Shown here: positions 58,414 to 64,000 of the stretch, piece by piece | Layout: each line of letters begins with the position of its first letter | Numbering within the stretch: position 1 is the stretch's first letter | Source: Phyllostachys edulis | Taxonomy: Eukaryota; Streptophyta; Magnoliopsida; Poales; Poaceae | Direction of reading: 5' to 3' | DNA length: 64,000 nucleotides | NCBI GenBank assembly: GCA_036346405.1 | Contig: CM070566.1 | Span: forward strand, 48,053,268-48,117,267 | Notes under the pieces: model-generated | The model's input: only the letters and a program-made list of their open reading frames with translations | Database searches by the model: none | What the model was told of the DNA's origin: nothing | Program-made: the position numbers and the translations under genes

Positions 58414-58598
58414 TACAATTTTCAAACAAAAGGAAAGGTTAGTAAAAACTTTAATGAAGGTAAAGATAAGTACAGAACTAAGAGTGACGAGCAAGAGTAG
58501 TAAATACGCTATATTTTTGTCAAAGCTTTTCTTAGTTTGAAAATAAAACCCAAGTCTTAAGGCAACGACCAATCTGACTAAGGATCCTACAGTCGTAT

Positions 58599-58610
58599 GC
58601 TCTGATACCA
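58599..58610 (-). other. Gypsy primer-binding site
   Basis: The minus strand reads TGGTATCAGAGC about four bases inside the LTR edge at 58615. This fixes the orientation of the whole long-LTR family in the window. Confidence 0.85.
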
Positions 58611-58614
58611 GCTC

Positions 58615-60870
58615 TATTGGACCTGGATTTCATAATCCAGAATCATCCGTGAAAACACTACGCTACTCCCTAGATCAGTAGATAGCGCTCACATGATACA
58701 TCACTGAATCAATTCATACATAACGTAGACCGAACCATTCATAATATTACAACCATCAGAGTTCAATTAGACCGCATCGGATTGAGTTTACAATGGGCCG
58801 ACTAGGCCAAATGAGTACATTACATAAATTGCGGAAACGGTAGAGGAAGCAAAAGTGGTAGAGCACATCTCTCCATAGGCAAGCGACTGGGGTAGACTGT
58901 GTACGATCGATATTACCCAAGGACTCGGATAATATAGGTTGTACGCAAGCACCGGCGGATCCAGCTAGACTGATGCGAGAACCAGACTAAGGAACTAAAC
59001 TACTCTTCATCATTGCCTTGCCCATCGACATCTAGATCCTCGCAGTAGGCATAATCTCCATGATCCGTGGGTTTTCAGGGTTTGGGGAGAGAGCGAGGAT
59101 AAGCACAACTTTTGTGCTCGTGAGCCAACACAACAGATGCAATAATACACATGCAAGGTTTAACAAGGATGGCAAGAGTTCTTTTATTTGTGCAAAGCAA
59201 CATTTATAATTACCAATATTAAAAGTCTTATCACTTAGTATTTTAACTAAATCACATTTTATTAAAGAGAATAATTGGGCAATATTAATAACGGCAAAGG
59301 TTACCTCCACCTTATGCTCATTTTTTATGGTGGTTACATCCATCTATTAACATCACTGGGCTGCTTCCACCCAGGGAAAACCAAATTCAGGGTTACATCA
59401 GCCCGCCAAGTTTTTCATTCCACCCACAAAGTTTTATAAATAAAACTAACTCGTGTAAGTTCCCATGCTCGCGCTTCTTGTAGTAAGCACGGTTGCTCAA
59501 CGATTTATTACACTATGCAGAAGTTGTACACTTTACCCACAAGAGATAATCGTCTTGATAAACACACGTTTCCTTAGATATGTGAATCAAGGGGAGATTA
59601 CCATAAGACCTTTACAATGCATCCCTTAGTGTTAGTTGTACCCGCTAAGGTTTCATCTGAGAGTAGTTATGTGCACACATCTGCGTCAACCATGCCCCCA
59701 AACCCGCTCTTGCGCCACACGGCGGCTTATGCCAGCATCCCGACCCGTGTCCACGACGGCTTACGCCAGCGACACGACTCGTGGGTCACTCCAGTGGTAC
59801 AACTCGCATCGGTGGATACAGATTAGTTGGTCAGGTCGACACTGACTTGCAGTTGTACTGTTTTACATTAGGAGGTCATTATAGGATTAAGTCCTTAGGG
59901 ACCATCTGGGCGGTTCATTCCACATACCATCCACAATCCAACATTCCATGGGATTCATTAGCACCCATCATCATACCATCTGCTCAGATGTGGTAACAAC
60001 AAGTTATTAGGGTTTTTGGGGAACACAAATTACATTGTCTCAACATCTCAGTCATTTACACCCAATGACTGCCTAAAACCATTTTCATGATTAAAAGATG
60101 ATGATTGGGGTAGTTAATACCCTGGTACTTAAGCAAGACTAGCATGACGTTTCAGTACAACCTATAACTAGTATAGTTACCACATAATTACTTGGGTGAC
60201 AAGGATTTAAGGAATTCAATTGTCAAGGATGGCATAATAATTATTTAATCATCAAGTAGGTATTTAACTACAATAGGATCATTTGACATACATTTGCATA
60301 TGGAATTAAAGCATGCAATTTGATATTTTAAAAGAATATAATTTGCATAAAATATAGGTTCAATATGATCAAAGTATTTACTCGCCTGGGTCTAAGGCAA
60401 GAGAGTCCTGATAGTCTTGAGCTTGATCAAATTGGAGATCTCCCGCTTCTTTGAACTCTATTCGGACGAATGTGTCGAAAAAGAACAAATACGCAAAGAA
60501 AGCAAATAAATAACAATAAATAATAAATAAACTCCAAACTAAGCAAAACCAGTACCAAAAAGTAGGTCTTGAATTTATAAATTTTTAGAAATGAGTTTCA
60601 CAACTTTTGGAGTTAAAATGAGTAAGAACCGAATTTTTAGAAGTCCTGCTAATGAATTAAAACTAAAGAAAAAAGAAGGGAGAGAGAATCGGCTGCTGAC
60701 ATGCGAGGCCCGCGGAACAGGCACATGCGCACGGGATCGGGTCCACCACGCAGCGCATCGGCACTAGGCGGTCAACCCGCGTCGGGCCCGCTGGTCAGTG
60801 AACCCACTCGGTAGTTAAACGTGCCATTAAGTCTGTCATTAACTCGACCATTAACCGGCAAATCTTAACT
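58615..60870 (-). mobile_element. Gypsy 5' LTR, truncated
   Basis: Family landmarks appear in order on the plus strand: GGACCTGGATTTC at 58619, CCCTAGATCAGTAGATAG (about 58668), CATAGGCAAGCGACTGGGG (about 58873), TTACACTATGCAGAAGTTGTAC (about 59508), CCCGCTAAGGTTTC (about 59640), and a GC-rich GTCAACCCGCG block near 60770. The far end (GGGATGTTACA on this strand) is missing; the sequence passes into ClpP5 upstream DNA at about 60870. It is more diverged than the two solo LTRs. Confidence 0.72.
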
Positions 60871-61379
60871 ACTATAATTTGGAGTTTACCCCGCGCCAGC
60901 GGGCCATCGTTCACCTCCCGTTTCTCTTCGCACGCGATAACTCCTGGAACCGCTCCCACGCGCGCCACCCACCCCGCATTCTCCGCCCCGCCTCCGCAAC
61001 CGCCGCCCCCTCACCTTCCTCTCCTCTATCGCGCCAGCCGCTGCCCTTCCTCCCTCCCTCTGTCTCGCCACCCGCGCCATTCGCCTTCCACGTTCCCCAC
61101 CCGCGCCCCTGACCTCACCGACACCGCGCTGACATGCCGCATGCCGGATTCAACCCGCGCCGCCCACCACTCCCCACCCGCGCCGCTCAGGTGCGCGCTT
61201 GCGCCGGATCTGGTCGGGGGGGACCAGGCTGTGATGGGGGAGAGGGGAGGGAGAGGGAGAGAAAACCTAGAGAATGGGGCCACGGCGGTGGCGGTGGCCG
61301 AGGCGCGTGCACGAGCTCCGAGCGCTATCCATCGTCGCCACCAAGGCACGCGCCGAGCGCGAGGCGGCCTGACCCCGTG
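60871..61379 (+). promoter_or_regulatory. ClpP5 upstream and 5' leader region
   Basis: GC-rich, CpG-rich sequence typical of a grass housekeeping promoter and 5' leader, with a short AT stretch ACTATAATTTGG at its left edge. An open frame upstream of the chosen ATG (from 61134) is in the same register. The start at 61380 is preferred because it gives a plastid transit-peptide-like N-terminus. Confidence 0.5.
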
Positions 61380-63886
61380 ATGCTGCGCCGCTGTGTGCCG
61401 GTTGTCGCCACCCCCAGATCCCTACCACTCCTCAGGTCCCCCCTCCCTCCCATGCTCTCCATCTCCTCTTCACGGTTCCAGCTTCTCTATCCTAACCGTC
61501 TCCATCTTCGTCTAGCAGGTCGCGATGTGGTCGCCTCCGCCGCTGCCGCCGCCACGGGACCGCACGGAGCTGTTCAGAGGCACGGGATTTGGTCGATCAG
61601 GTTAAGTTGATTTGTGATGAACACTTTGTAGCTCTGCGTCGTCTGGTCGGTGGGTGCGGGGAGGGTTGATTAGGGATTTAAGGATTCTGACGGTGCTGTT
61701 TGCGTGTGGTAGGAATGACTTGGTGGTGCCGAGGTCGCCTTACTTCCCTGTGGAGTATGCAGCGGGGCAGGAGTGCGGGCCGTCGCCCTTGGTGATGGAG
61801 CGGTTCCAGAGCGTCATCAGCCAGCTCTTCCAGCACGTACGAGACTACTGGATTTTCTAGAAGTGTTTGGTCTCCTTCGTAGGGGTTTTGTTGTAGGTAT
61901 CTAATGTGTACTGTGATGTGACTGTGTGTGTGGGTTTCTGCAGAGGATTATCCGGTGCGGTGGCCCTGTGGAGGATGATATGGCGAACATCATCGTTGCA
62001 CAACTGCTATATCTTGATGCCATCGATCCCACCAAGGTGAAAATGAAGAACAGAAATCTGTTCCTTCCTAGTAATTCCTAATTCCTACAGCAATAGTTGT
62101 AAAAAATATTGTCATGATTTATCATAGATTACTTTAAAAAGTAGAAATGCTGAGCTATATATCAAGGGAGGTAGCTTGTGCTGTTGTCTTAGCTTCAACA
62201 CATTCTAAATCCTGCTTGCACCGAATGTTAATTTAAGTTGAAATCCAAGTCGTATTGTTTCTGAAAGTGGAACTAGAGCGTGGTTCTTGTACGTGCCCTC
62301 TGCCCTCTATTTAAGGAAAACCATTTGATGATGTAGGAAACATTGTGTTTAACTGGATCCCAGTTGCTGATCGCCTGATTCCCATGCGATAGAGCGCCTG
62401 CTTATCTGTTACTAATGCTTTTGTATTTTTCGTATATCTTTGGTGCTTGGGTTTCCTGTTACCGAGGTAGGCCCGAGGTTGGGTTATATAATTGTGACCT
62501 CTGAACTTATTTACTTGTAGCCTTGTAGGTGAGGCTAATTTTGCCATCTCAACTAGCAATGGGCTCAACTTTCACAACACCATATATTCAAACATGGTTT
62601 CATTCAGTGCTTGATTCTTGCCAATTTTCTTGTAGGATATCATTATGTATGTAAATTCTCCAGGAGGATCAGTTACAACTGGTAATAGCTCATCTTCACA
62701 TTTCTTATCATTGATGCGTCTTACTGTTGCATCAGTTGCTTAAATAACATAAGTGCATTTTCTTTTCTTTTAGGGATGGCCATATTTGATACAATGAAGC
62801 ATATCAGGCCTGATGTTTCCACAGTTTGTATTGGGCTTGCAGCAAGGTACTGAGTGGTGACAATCTGACATCTCTATCCAAATAGTTCCGTTGAATAATC
62901 AGTAATTGATTCAAAGTTACGATGCTGTGTACATTAGATAATCTTTATCGTTGCGTTTGATTATCCAAGTCAGGGTTTCAGATCCTGTTTGGGTCTGGAT
63001 TCCACATGTAAATAAGTATGTGTTTCCAGCTACTTATCCCGCCTAATTCCTTTTTGTTTTCAATTCGTGGAAGCACATAACTGGAATGTTCAACTACGTA
63101 TGACCTGCCCAATTTAGGGTTTTGGGTTGGTGAGTTCATGTATATATTGCTGCATGTGCAATGTTGATTTTTCTTTAGTTCTAGATATCAAATAAGTTTG
63201 CATGATTTGTGTTTTCTAACCTCATAGAATTTGCAATCTGTATGATTGTGTACTCTTTACATATGTCAATGTCAAGAGCTGCTTTGCACTTGCCTTTGTT
63301 GAGGTTTTGGCACTAGCATAGCCATGCCTAATTATTTTTATTTTTATTTTGGTCTGCTTACTTCTGCTATAAACAAAATTTCAGAATGAATTGGCATGCA
63401 ATAGGGTTCTTTTAGAAAAAGGCATGATTGCAGCTCCTAACGTTAAGTGCATCTTGTTGTAGATAGAGAACAGTGGCTTGAATAGAATGCATATAACTAG
63501 CTAATATTTCAGGCTTACAGTTTCTTGGAACAAACATGATTGTTATTAATAACCGCAAGTCTTCAACCATTTACCTATTATGCCCTGAGGAATGTAATGC
63601 ATTTAGTTTCGTACTAACGTCTTCCACTATATTGTCTTGCATAGCTGACAGAGATTCTTACACTTTCCTTTTTGCTGTTTTCTTTTGGCAGTATGGGAGC
63701 TTTTCTACTTAGTGCTGGGACCAAAGGTAATGCTACTACGTGTAGTCTACAGATGGATTGACCTTCATGCTTGAATATAGAAGTAATAGAACTGGTGAAT
63801 GTAATGCAGGGAAGCGATACAGCTTACCTAACTCAAGGATAAACAAAGAATTCCAACCATTCATAAAAGGGAAGATCAGCAAGTAG
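61380..63886 (+). CDS. CLPP5: Plastid ClpP5-like protease subunit, incomplete at the 3' end
   Basis: Exons are 61380-61600, 61713-61836, 61944-62036, 62636-62681, 62774-62846, 63692-63726 and 63810-63886. All six introns are GT...AG and the 223 codons stay in frame. The N-terminus is Arg/Ser/Pro-rich like a chloroplast transit peptide. Then come GIWSIRNDLVVPRSPYFP, ERFQSVISQLFQH and RIIRCGGPVEDDMANIIVAQ, VNSPGGSVTTGMAIFDTMKH, and LAASMGAFLLSAGTKGKRYS with the catalytic Ser of ASMGA. These match plant ClpP5, a core subunit of the stromal Clp protease. After SLPNSRI the frame gives NKEFQPFIKGKISK and stops, so the family's HQPLGGAQG (catalytic His) and Asp region are absent. It is either truncated, or the remaining exons lie past the window with an unrecognised donor near 63838. 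Confidence 0.85.
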
Positions 63887-64000
63887 ATCAGCTTAAGACC
63901 TCAAGTTCTTCCTTGCCTCAGGTGTATGTGATCTTTCTTGACCTTTCTTGGGAGACAATGCCAAAGGTTCCTGGTCAGTTGGTCAATCATTAATATTTCC
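63887..64000. other. ClpP5 downstream sequence to window end
   Basis: No ClpP-like coding is visible in any frame. The window ends before the fate of the gene's last third can be seen. Confidence 0.5.

Noticed and set aside
61134..61379. Upstream in-frame ATG as the ClpP5 start
   Set aside because: It would add a Gly/Arg-rich 82-residue extension unlike known ClpP5 precursors. The ATG at 61380 gives a plausible transit peptide.

Overview
This is plant nuclear DNA, most likely from a large-genome grass. The evidence is intron-bearing genes with GT/AG junctions, a nuclear-encoded plastid ClpP5-type gene, RIRE1/BARE/Angela-like copia LTRs, grass-type CACTA, MULE and hAT elements, and an LTR-retrotransposon leader ORF of a kind I know from rice annotations. 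A member of Oryza or a close relative is my best guess; the species cannot be fixed from sequence alone. No rRNA, tRNA or CRISPR was seen. Almost all of the window is nested transposable elements; only two host-type genes are recognisable.

Layout. 1-1314: dead Mutator-like transposase (minus). 1586-1672: three palindromic boxes. 1673-8343: two copies of one long (about 4 kb) gypsy-type LTR in opposite orientation, one inserted into the other (TSD TCAAG). 8344-14280: AT-rich, mostly unassigned DNA with a 425-bp-spaced tandem duplication, ending in a GC-rich block that may be the start of a minus-strand transcript. 14733-19734: non-autonomous retrotransposon with 130-bp LTRs, interrupted by another repeat that is itself interrupted by a 525-bp hAT element. 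20661-22296: solo copia LTR. 22467-23347: F-box-type gene with one nonsense codon, lying between CACTA-like repeat blocks. 24891-28442: intergenic DNA with a 561-bp Mutator MITE (9-bp TSD) and a 266-bp hAT MITE (8-bp TSD).

28443-60870 reads as one nest. A minus-strand Ty3/gypsy element (pol at 28443-31921; gag start, leader ORF, primer site and LTR at about 57037-60870) was split inside gag by a CACTA element (31922 to about 57036). The CACTA element carries a TNP2 transposase pseudogene and a second gene that joins a TNPA-like (Ptta/En/Spm) domain to an Ulp1-type cysteine protease. It was later hit by a full-length copia element (32768-40664, TSD CCTAA) and by a 4.7-kb solo LTR inside a TNP2 codon (43057-47757, TSD TACAC). 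A Helitron-like 3' end lies at 40946-40975.

The right edge (61380-63886) holds a ClpP5-like plastid protease gene. Six introns splice in frame and keep the catalytic serine region, but the frame leaves the family before the His and Asp motifs. Many TE reading frames are broken. Some breaks cluster at CAG/CTG sites, which raises the possibility of sequencing error in methylated DNA as well as real decay.
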